Notes: generated from the letters alone by a model not told the origin. Counted from the first letter of the stretch, positions 32,778-44,159 are shown. The stretch is DNA of 64,000 nt from Toxorhynchites rutilus septentrionalis (GCF_029784135.1 NC_073746.1:77700704-77764703); one strand, 5' to 3'. Program-made: numbers and translations.

Positions 32778-33680
32778 CAGGGCGCGGCAGCATAACTTCC
32801 TTTTTTCTAAACTATTGTATGCATCGGAAAATATTTATTTATTTTTTATAATGTAGGTACATGTCTTAAGTTTTTACTTATATTGTTTTGAAGATCAAAT
32901 ATGTTAGGTGACGTCCCCCATTCTCCTTACATTGCATAAACCGATTTCTGGAGTTTGTCATGACTCTTGTTAGCATAGCAGGTTTTATGTTGGCAATTTA
33001 TTCTTGGATGTTGGTCTTCAAATCTTGTAGGGTTCTTGGACGGTTCACATAAACACGGGATTTCAAAAAACCTCATAGAAAAAAATCACAAGGAGACAGA
33101 TCGGGAGAGCGTGCCGACCATTCCAAATCGCCTCTAATTGAGATAAGCTGCTCTGGATAGTGTTCCCTCAAAACAGCCATCGATGCTCTTGAAGTGTGTG
33201 CTGCTGCACCGTCTTGTTGGAACCAAGTGTCCCCCAAATTCAAATTTTCTAGCCGGGGGAAAAAAAATTGTAGAATGTTTACATACCGGTCCGAATTCAC
33301 TGTCACTGTAACCTCATTTTCCTCAAAAAACCAGGGACCAATAATTCCAGCTGAGGAAATTGCACACCACACTGTGACTTTGGATGAATGCAAAGGCTTT
33401 TGATGCAATTGATTTGCGGTCTGGGACGGGAGCCAACGGGGCTAAATTAAAGCGATTCCGAAATGCACGCTGTGTTGCAATAACCGAACATCCGCTTGAA
33501 AAGTAAACCTCAACGGCAAAGGCACGCTGCTCACTATTTCAACGTATGATGGCGACTGAACCGTGTCGGGACAAATCTTTACAGTATCCCTTCTTGAACG
33601 AGACTACTAGCGCTCCGCTATGACATCAACTAACTGAGTGACGCGCATTTTTAAAAAGGAAGTTATGCTGCCGCACCCTG
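32778..33680 (-). mobile_element. Internally deleted DD41D-type element
   Basis: Inverted ends CAGGGCGCGGCAGCATAACT (left) and, reverse-complemented, CAGGGTGCGGCAGCATAACT (right), continuing 'tccttttt'. TA outside both (32,776-32,777 and 33,681-33,682). At 903 bp it is shorter than the ~1.3 kb of the relative at 8 kb; the middle of the transposase is missing. Confidence 0.9.
33073..33570 (-). pseudogene. DD41D-type transposase remnant
   Basis: The minus strand first encodes an N-terminal piece (about 33,420-33,550) with EQRAFAVEVYFSSGCSVIAT and QRAFRNRFNLAPLAPVPDRK, resembling DUF4817 helix-turn-helix regions. It then jumps to a C-terminal piece (33,408-33,073) with KVTVWCAISSAGIIGPWFFE, WFQQDGAAAHTS (second Asp) and SPDLSPCDFFL (third Asp). 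Forty-one residues separate these two Asps. The segment holding the first Asp and much of the linker is deleted, and the C-terminal end stops after DFFL. Inactive. Confidence 0.85.
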
Positions 33681-33682
33681 TA

Positions 33683-34027
33683 TTCAACACGTAACAAGTG
33701 ATTTCACTACTCTGCTGAGCGTTCCAGCGCCCTATGTTATGCAAGTACACCACGAGTGAGACTCGCTGTAGTAGGCGAAGGGGTTAGTAACCATTCAATT
33801 CAGCCTCCTCAAAACAAAATTATTCTCGGTCTGTGAATACGATCTCACAGATGCGAGTATAGGAAGGTTAAGAGATGAAAAAGATTCTTTTACTTACACA
33901 TTTCAATTCAGCTAGTGTCATTTTCGAATTGTGTTTTCTAACCTACCGGAGTGAAGTGGAATTACTATATACTCAATGTTAGAAGCGAATGAACTGCAAA
34001 ATTTAAAGCCTCTTTAATAGAAAAAAA
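33683..34027. other. No recognised feature
   Basis: Flanking DNA without clear repeats or frames; one phrase near 33,985 ('gaatgaactgcaaaattta') recalls 28,915 ('gaatgaactgaaaagtttg'). Confidence 0.4.
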
Positions 34028-34600
34028 ATCGAGGGGTTGTATCCGAGACACGACCGCTTAAGACGTAGGACTACGCAATCTTTTTTTTTTATTTTTGTTG
34101 GTTAATCATACTATTTGCGAATGTGTCGAAATTTCATGAATAACTCTTCAATAAAAAGTTCCGGGATCCCTAAAAAGGTTTAATGGCTTGCGTGGTTTTG
34201 TACAATCATTTCGAGAAGCAACGATTCTTTCTTGCTTTTGCGAGAGCAATACGCTAATTGGTCATAAGTCGCAATTTGTTACTTTATATCAATGCACGCA
34301 TTGCACTGAGTATTTAACGAGAGGCATTTTCCGTGCATCGCCATTCAACAAGCATCTAACAAATACACACAGTTGCAGCGATAAAAAAGAAACATGGAGA
34401 GAATGACCGTTTATGAAAAATCGTTTCTCGACTCTCGGTCAAAACCGTCAACAAAGCTAGGAGCTTGTTGCATCAGAGCAGAGTTGATGCGCACGAGAGC
34501 AAATACGAACGGCAACTACACCCAAACTAGCGTTGTCAGAAAGCATTTCATTTTCGACATCAAACATGCCATTTCGTGCCTTGAAGCGTCAGATAGGCAA
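34028..34600 (+). repeat. 5' part of GACGTAG-palindrome repeat family
   Basis: It starts 'aatcgaggggttgtatccga' and 'gacacgaccgcttaagac', followed by GACGTAGGACTACG, and runs parallel to 47,712-48,120 ('ggcttgcgtggttttgt', 'cgagaagcaacgatt', 'cgccattcaacaagcat', 'acacagttgcagcgataaa', 'tctcggtcaaaaccgtcaac'). The 3' half is absent. It is followed at once by a SINE-like repeat. Confidence 0.8.
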
Positions 34601-34631
34601 ATAATGTCATCTGTTCCCCTACACTTTAAAA

Positions 34632-34789
34632 TGTTTGTATGTATGGAAGCAGACATCTCTTTCTTTTTTCTTTTTTCATCTTTTTTGGGATTGTACCCAA
34701 AAAAAAGTCCAAGCGATGACAACGGGGATCGAACCAAAGCCGACTAGGACGCAAGACTGTTTTACACGACCACGCTATCCACATGGCTA
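34632..34789 (-). mobile_element. Short tRNA-like SINE, copy B (minus)
   Basis: On the minus strand it has 'tggatagcgtggtcgtg' and the B-box word 'ggttcgatcccc', then a T-run and 'gagatgtctgctt', in the same order as 21,200-21,357. Not a functional tRNA gene by eye. Confidence 0.65.
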
Positions 34790-37700
34790 ATGATGCTGTT
34801 CAGCAAATGCGTGATAATATTGCACCTGATTATAAAATGAAGCTGGAAAGTGTTTTCTAAGAGTAGAAAAGGAGCACATGAAAGAGAGCAATATATATCT
34901 CGGTCTGGGCCGTGCATGTGGCAAAGTATGCGGAAAGCTTATTTGTATTTTATTTCGCTCGCTAAAATTCACTAAACCACCGATAAGTTGTTGTTCTCAA
35001 GAAGCAAAAGTGTAATAGCATTTCGTCAACCACTGCATCGATTGTTCAGGAGTGTTTCCCATCAAAAAAATATGTTTGATCAAAATACAATATTCCTTTT
35101 TCTCTATTTTCTATACCAGCGGTAGTCACCTTTTTTTCATTAGAGCCTCAAAGACATATTGCCATGGGGACGCGGGTCGCAAGAAATAAATAAATAGTGG
35201 AGGGTGATGTCCGAAACACGACTGCATTGATCTCATTGGGTGCTAAGATATTCTTATGTAAAGAAAAGGGGAAGGAGAATAGGCATGTGCATTCTAGGAA
35301 GTGAAACAGGTTTCTTAGGAAGACATGTATGGGGAGCATAATATTAAGATCACGACTACTCAAGCTATCATAATCTCATATGCGTTAGTATACCCTTTCG
35401 AACTTCTAAATCAGCAGCCAGTTAAATTGATTGGGCAACATACAATACAATTACTGATAAATGCCTATTATCGGTAATTGGAGAAGGATTCATTATGCGC
35501 ATCAACTCACATTGTGATCTAATGCTCGAATTCAGGCAAAAAAATGGCTCGTTGGGTCGGGGAAGAAAGCGAGAGGTTAGTGCAATCGAAAGAAAACATA
35601 TCCATTTCAATCGTCAAATTATTTACTTTTTTAACTATATTCACTGTAAATGTTTTATGCAAAAAAACAGGAAATGGGTTATATCTGTGGTATAACCGCA
35701 AAGTTGACGTAGGACTATCGTTGATTTAGTGAGCATTTGTTTGAAGTTGAATCTAAATCCATTTTGAATGAATGAATAAATGAATATTCGGGGGACTTCG
35801 AAAACGTGAGCGTTACGTTGGAGGCACAAGATTTTATGCATCATATATGCATCCTATATGTATCGAGAATAAGGATGAAGTATCTGCAAGAAGTGTGTCG
35901 CTTGTTCACCTCACTACAATGACAAAATAACTAAATATGAAACGAAGTTTTCGTAGCCGAGATTAATTGTCATCTAATGCACTTACTCCGTATGTTATGT
36001 TTATGAGTAGAAAATAATTGTATTTCCTGCTTTAATATAAATAACAATGACACAATATTATCGAAAGTGAAACACTGAACCGAATCCTGTCGCGGTATGT
36101 TTCGATATTCGGATTGCAACCCTGCGCCGGTGTACAGGAGCAAGGGAAGCGGTCCCCACTCAGCTCACAGACCCAACCCAGACATCTGTTGGCCTCCGAT
36201 TTGCCCTCATCACTGTTCCGTTTCTTTTTCGCACGTTGACTTGGCCGTCGATTGAAGTAGCGGCGAGCGGTGGCCAGAGGGGAAGCGCGACGCTGCAGAC
36301 ACGAGGTTGATCCCTTTTTGTGCTGCTTTTCCATTTTCCAATTGAAAAGTGTAATTTGATGTGATGAATCAGGATTTCTGGCTGAAGGAAATCGGGTTTA
36401 CGGCACCAATCCTGTGCCCTCGGTAGCACCTCGACGGACAGCAGCGATTGGTGGGTGGGGGGGAACGGGGTGATGGAAGTTACGGTGGAAGTTGATTGGA
36501 TATTGGTGATGTTGCACCAACCGCTAGACGCTATCACCGGGGAGCAGTTGGCACTGAAATGGGAGTCAACTTGAGAGAAGTATATTAGTTGCTTGCAAGC
36601 GGATATTGGAAAATTGGACGCCGACTGCAATTAGGAGGTTTCGTTGTGCTTGCAGCGCTGGGTACAAGCTTGAAATAATAAGTATTTTCGGGATCAAAAG
36701 TAGTCCAATTAATTGTCTTTATCTCCCGCTGTATCATACTTTCTGCGAGATTCTAGCAGATATCTCAACATCATTAAAGCTTCCTAATTTGGCCTCGAAA
36801 AAAGGGCAAACCTGTGAATTCCTCCCCGAGAGCATCATTAAAGCAATCCTTTTTACTCCCCATCGCAATTCTACCTCCAGACACGTCCACGACAGGATCG
36901 GTAGGATTTCAAAGGACCCCGGCCGTTCCCGCCTCTCCGGGATGAAGGGCCCGGAGATACCCATCGCAGATAGCTCGGTTCGTTAGTGCCATATTTGGAA
37001 CGATTGTTTGGTTTGGTTTTGTTTGGCCGTGCTGACGACGATCACACCAGATTAAATTTTAATGAGCGCCCTGATTATCAATTCCTCATAAGATTGTGTG
37101 TGTCCACTGCATCATCCTGGTCGGAAAGGGAAAATTCAAAGCGCACAACAGCACAAAAAAACTACACCGAATCAACAGCTCCAGACACTTTTTACCCGGC
37201 TTCATTTGTTGCTCACTCGTCTCGGCTCGTCGTCAAGAAAGACAAAAATCTTAATGAACCTCAAATTCCTCACCCGGCCAAAACAACCAACCGATTGGGG
37301 ACGACTGTCGGACTCCCTTGGCGGATATCTCGACGGATGCAGTGCATTTTTTTTCTCCTACATTTGTTTGTACCTTTTATTCCTCATGTATTCATTATTT
37401 CGTATCTGGACCTTGTCACTTGCTTCAACCCCGAGAGCGAGAGAATAAATTCTGTCACCATCCGGGCAGCATCCACATGCGACAAACGACGCGGGGCAGT
37501 GGGATGCTGCTCTGGTTTGAAGCTTCCAGACGGAGCAAGTGAGCAAGCGCAATTCATTTATCGCTTAATTGTTATCGTATCCGCTTTTATCTGGACGTTT
37601 TCCTGCCGAAGTTATCGGACGACCGACTGAAGGGTTTTTTTTAGAATTATCAGTACGCTGTTTGGCGTCAGTTAGAGCAAAGAAATATTGAAACAAAAAA

Positions 37701-38353
37701 AATCTTGTTTAATTTCCCAGTTAAAATTCCTACCCAAAACAAAGATCATGTCAGAATCACAATGTCAATTCAAGTGGATCTAAAACCAAAGTAAATTTCG
37801 CGTGGCCTGTTCCGCGCCTTTGACAATATTGTATCATTCATCGCTGTGGTGCTGTGCTGTGACAGTAAAGCGATTTCAGAAGGTGTAATGTTATCATATC
37901 CACCGTAAAACCTTCCACTATCAGCCCGGAACCTTTTCCACACGATCGGAAACCGAGAACAGCGCAGCAAACGGGGCGCTCAATTTGCGGGTAACTTTAG
38001 AACACCACATCGTTAGCATCATTGCCATCATCATCACCGCTACTCCTGCTGTTGCCGTTAACTGCTTGTGGTACAGAAAGGACTGAGCATTGCCGAACGA
38101 ACGTGGGGCGACCTCGGAGACTCCGGTCACCCTCCTGTCACCCACCGCCCCTTTGGCGCGGTCTCATCGTCATCATTATGCGTCGACAAGTACCACACCA
38201 ACAGGAGAGCAGCACCCAAATCCCCACGGTTTGCAATTGTGCTGGCCCCCAGAACGCGATCGGATGGCGCTCGGCGAATGTTACAGCCGCGCCGGTGGCT
38301 GCTGCTCAATATTTATATGCTTCACCATCTTTTCTTATCGCTGACAATCTCCT

Positions 38354-38392
<39 letters not shown>

Positions 38393-38684
38393 GTTTGTTC
38401 GCCGTCACCCCTTTCGCTCGTGACGAGGCATATCAGCAGCGGTGCAGCATGGGAGCGCAGGCTCTTGGACAAACGCGAATCGCTTCAGCGGTGGTAGCCG
38501 TGGACCCCAATCCCCCGAACACAACTTTTCCATCGCCATCAACACACTTTTTCCGCCTGCGACTGTTCTTGTCCTCGTCGTCGTCATCGTCGTTACGCTT
38601 GGTGCTACAATCGGGGTTACATACCGCGACCAGAGATGCCAAACCTACGGTTGTATCCATAGATCTACGATTTTGTACGGAATT
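34790..38684. other. Long unique interval, island at about 36.0-38.7 kb
   Basis: The interval 34.8-35.9 kb is AT-rich with weak resemblance to GACGTAG-family ends near 35,200 and 35,700. The stretch 36.0-38.68 kb is compositionally balanced and without recognised repeats. The longest frame (36,986-37,630, 214 codons) overlaps other open frames in the same stretch, has no known domain, and is best treated as chance. I found no splice-supported exon. Confidence 0.45.
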
Positions 38685-38697
38685 CATTATAATCCTC

Positions 38698-38934
38698 TTC
38701 TTCTTGAATGGCGTTAACGTTCCTGTGGAACTTTTGCCGTCTCAACGTATGCATTAACTAGCGTCAACACGCCTTGAATGTATTCCGAGGGGCAAGCTCT
38801 AGAATACGCGTGATCACAGTGCAAGTCGAAGGAAATTTCTTTGACGAAAAAATCCCCCGGCCAGAACGGGAATCGAACCCGAACACCCGGCATGATAATG
38901 TGAGACGCTAACCACTCGGCCACGGGTGCACCAC
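38698..38934 (-). mobile_element. tRNA-derived SINE with perfect boxes, 237 bp
   Basis: A 13-bp direct repeat CATTATAATCCTC flanks it (38,685-38,697 and 38,935-38,947). The minus strand starts GGTGCACCCGTGGCCGAGTG, with an A-box (TGGCCGAGTGG) and a perfect B-box (GGTTCGATTCC). The non-tRNA body includes 'cgaagaaattt'-like and 'cattcaaggcgtg' words and ends in a short GAAGAAGA tail. I recall this type as abundant in Aedes, but assign no name. Confidence 0.92.
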
Positions 38935-39049
38935 CATTATAATCCTCACGTATACTAATTATTTGGAACTTTATGGGTTTTTTTTGTGCACCAATTGTTA
39001 AGACCTTTACATCGGAACTAGAAATAAGAGAACATTTATGTTAGTACTA

Positions 39050-39960
39050 ACTAACCCGGCAAACTTCATCCTGCCCAAAATTTATTTTTTTGTTATCACA
39101 TCCACGTTTTCTTACAAAGCGCACGTTCATGGGTCCAATCGCAGAACTGTTCATTGATTGAACTTCTAATCTACCCTTTAAAGTTATTTTTTGCTATAAC
39201 ATTTCAGTACTTCTATCAAAACTCGACATTATAATATCAGATTATTTTCAGACACAATTCTCGTGCAAGATTTTTCATCCACTTGCAAATAACATGTTTC
39301 TCCGTTACAGGAATAAATGTTTGATACGGAAAATATGATAGAATAAATACAGCTCCAAATCGGGTAAATCCTTCCTCGAGTTTTGCTCTTATCAACACAT
39401 TCGGTGAACCATGTTAATGTGGATAGATAAAAGAAGATTAAGGGGTGCGTTTAATCACATTAAAAAGCGCAAACATCAAAAGAACTAACAATGCTTGTCA
39501 CTATGTAATTGTAGAACATATGGGAAATCAATTTTCCAAATATTCCCATTTTCCTTTAGAGTTTCCCGAAAATTTTCAATTGTCATGTTTAGTTGGAATA
39601 TGTTTGTTTGAAATATGTGTATTATTTTTATGGGACCCTCTCTCCATTCTAGAGGCGGGAGGGGTGCCATACCATCATAGAAACATTTCTCGTACCCAAA
39701 AACCCTTACATCCCAAATGTGGCTCCATTTGCTTGATTAGTTCTCGAAGTTTGTGTTTCATTTGTATGGCAGCCCTCCCTTAGAAAGGGGGAGTAGCGTC
39801 GGACCGCCTTAGAAATGTTTCTTGTCCCCTAAAACCTCCACACGCCAAATTTGGTTCCGTTTGCTTGATTAGTACTTGAGTTATGCAGAAATTTATGCTT
39901 CATTTGTATGGCAGCAAGTTATTTGTATGGCAGCAAGTTGTATGGCAGATCAGTTACGTT
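39050..39960 (+). repeat. Composite dispersed repeat (CDR), plus copy
   Basis: It opens 'ctaacccggcaaacttcatc' and continues with 'gttcatgggtccaatcgcag', 'acacaattctcgtgcaagat' and 'catgtttctccgttacag'. It then changes to tandem ~115-bp modules with 'ccatcatagaaacatttctc', 'ccaaatttggttccgtttgc', 'tgattagt' and 'tttgtatggcagc'. The same module order is seen at 61,258-62,640 (plus), and reversed at 9268-9870, 41,985-42,220 and 60,100-60,920. No coding region. Confidence 0.75.
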
Positions 39961-40000
39961 TTCCGTTGTTTTTAGTTAGTTTGATTGATAAAGCTGGAAA

Positions 40001-41464
40001 ATGCCGAAAGGAAAAGTGCTCACGGATAGAGAAAAATGACAAATCGATGCATTTCACCAAGAAAATGTTGGAATAAGAGAAATTGCTCGTCGGATTGGAC
40101 GATCCTATCAAGTAATTTTCAATTATTGGACGAATCCTCAAGAATACGGCAAAAAGAAGATAGCTCCACGTAAATCCAAGCTCTCTGGCCGGGATAATCG
40201 GGAAATAGTACAGTTTCGAATACTTCCAAATCGCTTATGAAAATAAAGCAATCTTTGAATTTAAATGTTTCACGGGAGACAATTCGTCAAATTTTGATAA
40301 AAAGTCCTCACATAAAGAGGGCTAAAAAGGTTATAGCTCCTAATCTCACACCATCTCACATCGATAGACGTCTGGGTTTTGCCAAAGCTCACATGAATCA
40401 ACAGTGGGACATGATATGTAACGACAAAGAACGTTTTCAAAAGAATACATGTTGCTATATACCATAACGAAAAGTTCTTCAATTATTTTTTGACGTAGAA
40501 CTACGTCTTTCAGGAAGGGTGCCAAATCAGAAAGTAGGAATTTTATGAATTAAGCACGTTTTATGAAATTAAGTTAAAGTTAATAACAATTTTCACTGTG
40601 AACGGATTCTCACGATTTGCATACCAATCGAATCGGAAATTCTCTAAGATTTGTTTGAAATGCTATACATTACAATTCGCTAATCTCTAAACGGTCTGAA
40701 TTCATGAAAACTGGAGGAACTTTCTTTTTTCCCATACATTTGTTCTGCCGATTTGTGTGCTAACCCTACCCGTATTTCGAATGCTTATAACTCGAACATT
40801 TCTTAACAGATCGAAAAGATGTTTGCATCAATTGATAGTAAATATTTCTACGCGTCTATTACAATTAATAAAATGTTATTTTTCATGAGATGAACAATCG
40901 AATAAGTTTTGTTCCCACCGAGCTGTGTTTCGCTAACACGGACTTCAAAATCAATGTGCCGGGGGTATTTTTCCCCACTGAGCTGTGTTTCCCTAACACG
41001 GACTTCTAAATTAATTATAATATTATTAATATAATATAATTGCGTAGTTCTACGTTGAAAATATGCGGTCGTGTCCTAGATACAAACCCTTACAATTTTT
41101 TGTTTTTTACTTTGCTAGGTTAACTTCAGCGGCGAAAAAAAGTTTAATTTGGATGGTCCTGATGGTTTCAACGGGTACTGGCGTGATTTACGGAAGGAGG
41201 AACAGTATTTTTCAACCAGGAATTTTGATGGAGGCTCGTGCATGGTTTGGGCGGAATTCTGTGCAATTTTTGGACTGGCTGGTTTGTTCTCCAGACTTGA
41301 ATCCTATTAAAAATCTCAGAAGGATCATTGTACGCAGAATCTTCGCTGAAGGAAAACGGTACACTACGATTGAAGAGCTCAAGGTCGCAATTTTGGAAAA
41401 ATGGGAAAATATCAAGAAATCCGTTCAGAAAAAATTGGTCAACACAAAATTTCCAGGTTATTAG
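40001..41464 (+). pseudogene. Tc1-like transposase relic, split by another repeat
   Basis: Decayed DDE transposase, from ATG 40,001 to a stop at 41,462-41,464. The start reads MPKGKVLTDREK, then a stop at codon 13. The helix-turn-helix region goes on with GIREIARRIGRSYQVIFNYW, then a frameshift near 40,215, then VSRETIRQIL and APNLTPSHIDRRLGFAKAHM. At 40,422 it is broken by an inserted repeat. Past it, at about 41,125, it resumes FSGEKKFNLDGPDGF, where the usual first Asp of 'FSDEKKF' is Gly. GYWRDLRKE and a deletion of the second-Asp region follow, and in another frame SPDLNPIKNL, where the usual Glu of 'NPIEN' is Lys. At least five disabling lesions are visible; terminal repeats were not found. 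Confidence 0.82.
40423..41118 (-). repeat. GACGTAG-palindrome family copy inside Tc1 relic (minus)
   Basis: Inserted between codons of the Tc1 relic, with similar words on both sides ('gtaac' at 40,418-40,422 and 'gttaac' at 41,119-41,124). On the minus strand it runs from 'aagggtttgtatctaggaca' and 'cgaccgcat' through a tandem motif with 'gtccgtgttagggaaacac' to 'gatttggcaccctt' and the near-palindrome GACGTAGTTCTACGTC at about 40,490. It matches 44,160-44,890 in the opposite direction. Confidence 0.8.
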
Positions 41465-41984
41465 CCCAAATTGGCAAGGTGGCAATGGTAATAATTAACA
41501 TGTAAATCACGCAATAGTTTCGAATTTTTTATTGAAAATACTTATGAATTTTGAATTGGTATCATGGGAACTTGACCTCTGAAATTATCATATTTAAGCA
41601 CAATAAATAAACAAACAATTCTTTTGAACGAAATTGACGTTAAATATACTTTATTCTAAACATTCTACAATGTATAAATGTATCTTGTTGAAATTGTAAT
41701 TCTGTTGTAATTCTGTGTTGCAACGAAATATAATCACGGTGATCTTGTAGAAGTTGGACAGAGTGTATATAGGGGTAGTAGGCGGAAAGTGGTCACGTGG
41801 GGTAAAGTGGTCACCTGCTTGTTTGGTAGTATAACTATTGACTATTTACACTGTATTGATAGTCACCTTATGTTTGAAGAATTTCATGACTTCTGAGTCA
41901 CCCTGTACTACAGTGGAGCTAAAAAAAATAAAAACAAAAATAGCTAGGTAGCCATTTGGTGTTTTGTGTGTTTCGAATTTAAGG
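41465..41984. other. Mostly unassigned; possible MITE end at 41,775
   Basis: TAGGGGTAGTAGGCGGAAAG and 'gggtaaagtggtcacc' near 41,775-41,820 look like one end of a MITE (compare the ends at 48,152). No matching second end was seen. The rest is AT-rich flank of the Tc1 relic. Confidence 0.4.
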
Positions 41985-42220
41985 AATTACTAGCGAAATT
42001 TAGTTTATTTGACCTGCCATACAAATGAAACACAAATTTCTGCATTACTCGAGAATTAATCAAGCAAATGTAACCAAATTTTGCATGTGGAGGTTTTAGG
42101 GTGCAATAAATGATTCTATAGTGGTTAGATACTTCTCTCCCTCTCTTAGGTGGGGCTGCCATAGAATTAATCAATCAAATGGAACCAAATTTGGCATGTG
42201 GAGGTTTTAGATTACAATAA
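41985..42220 (-). repeat. CDR tandem modules, reverse fragment
   Basis: Two modules with 'caaccaaattt'-type words ('tcaagcaaatgtaaccaaat', 'gcatgtggaggttttagg', 'gcaataaatgattc') match the module part of the dispersed repeat in reverse. Confidence 0.75.
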
Positions 42221-42227
42221 ATGATTC

Positions 42228-42860
42228 GTTTAAGTTTTTTGAAAATCGAAAAATTACCTATGGGGAGAGTAGAGGAAATCGGGGTTTTCGAAATATTTTT
42301 TAAGCCAATTGTCTCAAAATTGCATGAAATGCCATGCCACCTCGAAAAAATTTTTTTTGTCAAAATTCGGCACTCTTGGCCTTTTTTTTGGAATACGAAA
42401 CGAAAAGTATGGTTTTAGCTCATTTGGACTTCATTTACTGGTGTCGCAGACGTTAAAATTTGAGTTTTTTTGAAAAACGAAAAATCACCGAAAATCGAGG
42501 TTTTCAAGAAAAAATGTTGATGCCAAATGTCGAATGATGTACGAGGTGGTCTTTTTATTCAAAAAACGACTAAGTCCAAGAGTGCCGATTTTTGACAAAA
42601 AAATTTTTCGAGATGACACCAGATCTCGACGTTTGATGCAATTTTCAAACATATGGCATCATAATTTCTTTTTCGAAAACTCCGATTTCCTTTGCTCACC
42701 CCTTGGGCGATTTTTCGATTTTCAAAAAAACTCAAACTTTGACCGCTTTGCGCCAGTCTCTCTTAAATCCGATCCAGGTGATTTTTGGCATAGGGTGTTT
42801 TTTCGAGGTGGTAAACATTTTGTGCAGGGCAACTTTTTGAAATTTTAGGGTCGATTTTTC
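42228..42860. repeat. Fold-back element (inverted arms ~170 bp)
   Basis: The segment 42,228-42,400 ('gaaaatcgaaaaattacc', 'gaggaaatcggggtttt', 'ggcactcttggcc') pairs with 42,570-42,745 ('agagtgccgatttttgac', 'actccgatttcctttgc', 'cgatttttcgattttc'). A further forward copy of the arm lies between them (42,450-42,570). A related piece is at 21,390-21,720. No gene. Confidence 0.75.
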
Positions 42861-42887
42861 CCATACATTCATTGGCATCCTTATATA

Positions 42888-43548
42888 CAGCCATTCCATG
42901 CCAAACCGATATAGTGGTTCTCGGATTTCCGTGAAAAGTGGTATTTTTGTTCTTTACCGCAAAACATACTATATGACTCGTATTTTTCTATTCATAAAAA
43001 TTCTAAAATCATAGCTCAAAAACGAAAAAAATGCCTCTCTGATTTTAGGATACGTTATGTAAAAAAACCTGAGCTTTCAAGAAAAAACAAAAGAATACAG
43101 CGCCCTCTATCATTTCTGAAAAAAATATTACACTTACTGAACATGATTTTGTTTTTTTATTACCTGTATTGTATTACCTTGCAGTCTGAAGAAAATCTTC
43201 TGTATTTATAGCAGAATTTGTTTGATTTGAGGGGTCGTTCATAAACTGTGTTATTTTTTACCATAGGGAGGACGCCCAGTGAGTTTGCGTGTGCTCCAAA
43301 ATCATAAAATTATAAGAAAAGTATGTAAAAAATACTGGTAGGAAAGGGTGCCTTAGAATCCCAAAAAAATGGATCACGTGCTTTATGGACGGCCCCAAAT
43401 GAAAAATGAATGCCAGATTCGTGTTCAGCGTCCCAAAATAATGTAAATATAATGTTTTTTTTTCGCATTTAACGACACTTTTTTTTTTGCTTGGCCAGCC
43501 TTTGTATGGAGTCGCCACACTATGTATCGGTTTGGCATGGAACGGCTG
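42888..43548. mobile_element. MITE with CAGCCATTCCATGCC ends, two-ended copy
   Basis: Left end CAGCCATTCCATGCCAAACC, right end its near-perfect inverse (ggtttggcatggaacggctg), each continuing 'gata'. A TA precedes the left end (42,886-42,887). The right flank is TTA, so a TA duplication is not clean. Length 661 bp. It holds a nested MITE at 43,231-43,396. Single ends of this family lie at 1038, 13,248 and 52,180. Confidence 0.8.
43231..43396. mobile_element. Nested ~166-bp MITE with GGGG(C/T)CGT ends
   Basis: Left end GGGGTCGTTCATAAACTGTG, right end reverse-complemented GGGGCCGTCCATAAAGCACG followed by 'tgatccattttt'. Imperfect inverted ends of about 30 bp. Target duplication not clear. The type resembles widespread insect Harbinger-like MITEs. 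Confidence 0.7.
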
Positions 43549-43551
43549 TTA

Positions 43552-44159
43552 CCAGATATCATATCCGTTTTATCGAACCCAGGTTTATGTTTGTCCGCGC
43601 ATCACCCGAGACTGGTCGTCTGGTTTGAACTGTCTTCATTTTGTTGTATTCTTCTTCTGCCAAACAAAGTTTATATGTCATGACAAAATGGAAAATTTGG
43701 AAGGAAAATTGATAAAAAATTTAATTGGAACTCGCATTGACGCATTGACCTTTATGTGTCGTCGGTGGGAATCGATGATGATAATAGATTTACACGTGGA
43801 ATCTACTATAAAAAATGAAAATATATTAACTTTTCCGTATCAAATATGTATTCAGAGTGATGAAAAAACAGGTTTCTTTTCAAGTGGCGAAATAATCTTG
43901 TGCAAGAATTGTGTCTGATAATTTAAAATTTTAGTGATAAGTTCCGTTGAGAACGGTTTATAGAAAAATGATGAAGTAAAGGTGTTTACGTGTTTACGGT
44001 GTTTACGAGTTTTACGAACTTCTATAGTTTCAAATAATAATTTCAAATCAAATCTTAATAATGTAACACTATCTTCGGGTCTGCTATTCTGATAGTGTTA
44101 AGAAGCGATTGACTACAGCGATTTTTTTTCCACAATTTGAGTTTTTTACTTTTTTACAA
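43552..44159. other. No recognised feature
   Basis: A 143-residue plus frame (43,487-43,918) begins inside the preceding MITE end and shows no known motif. A small 'gtgtttacg' repeat lies at about 43,980-44,015. Confidence 0.4.

Noticed and set aside
36986..37630. 214-codon open frame in a TE-free island
   Set aside because: Long for non-TE DNA, but other frames are also open over the same stretch, there is no recognisable domain, and the composition is less AT-rich, which makes chance frames longer. No splice or promoter support.
38860..38934. Possible genuine tRNA gene
   Set aside because: A- and B-boxes are perfect, but the unit continues into a SINE body, has a GAA tail and a 13-bp target duplication, and the acceptor stem does not pair. 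It is a SINE head.
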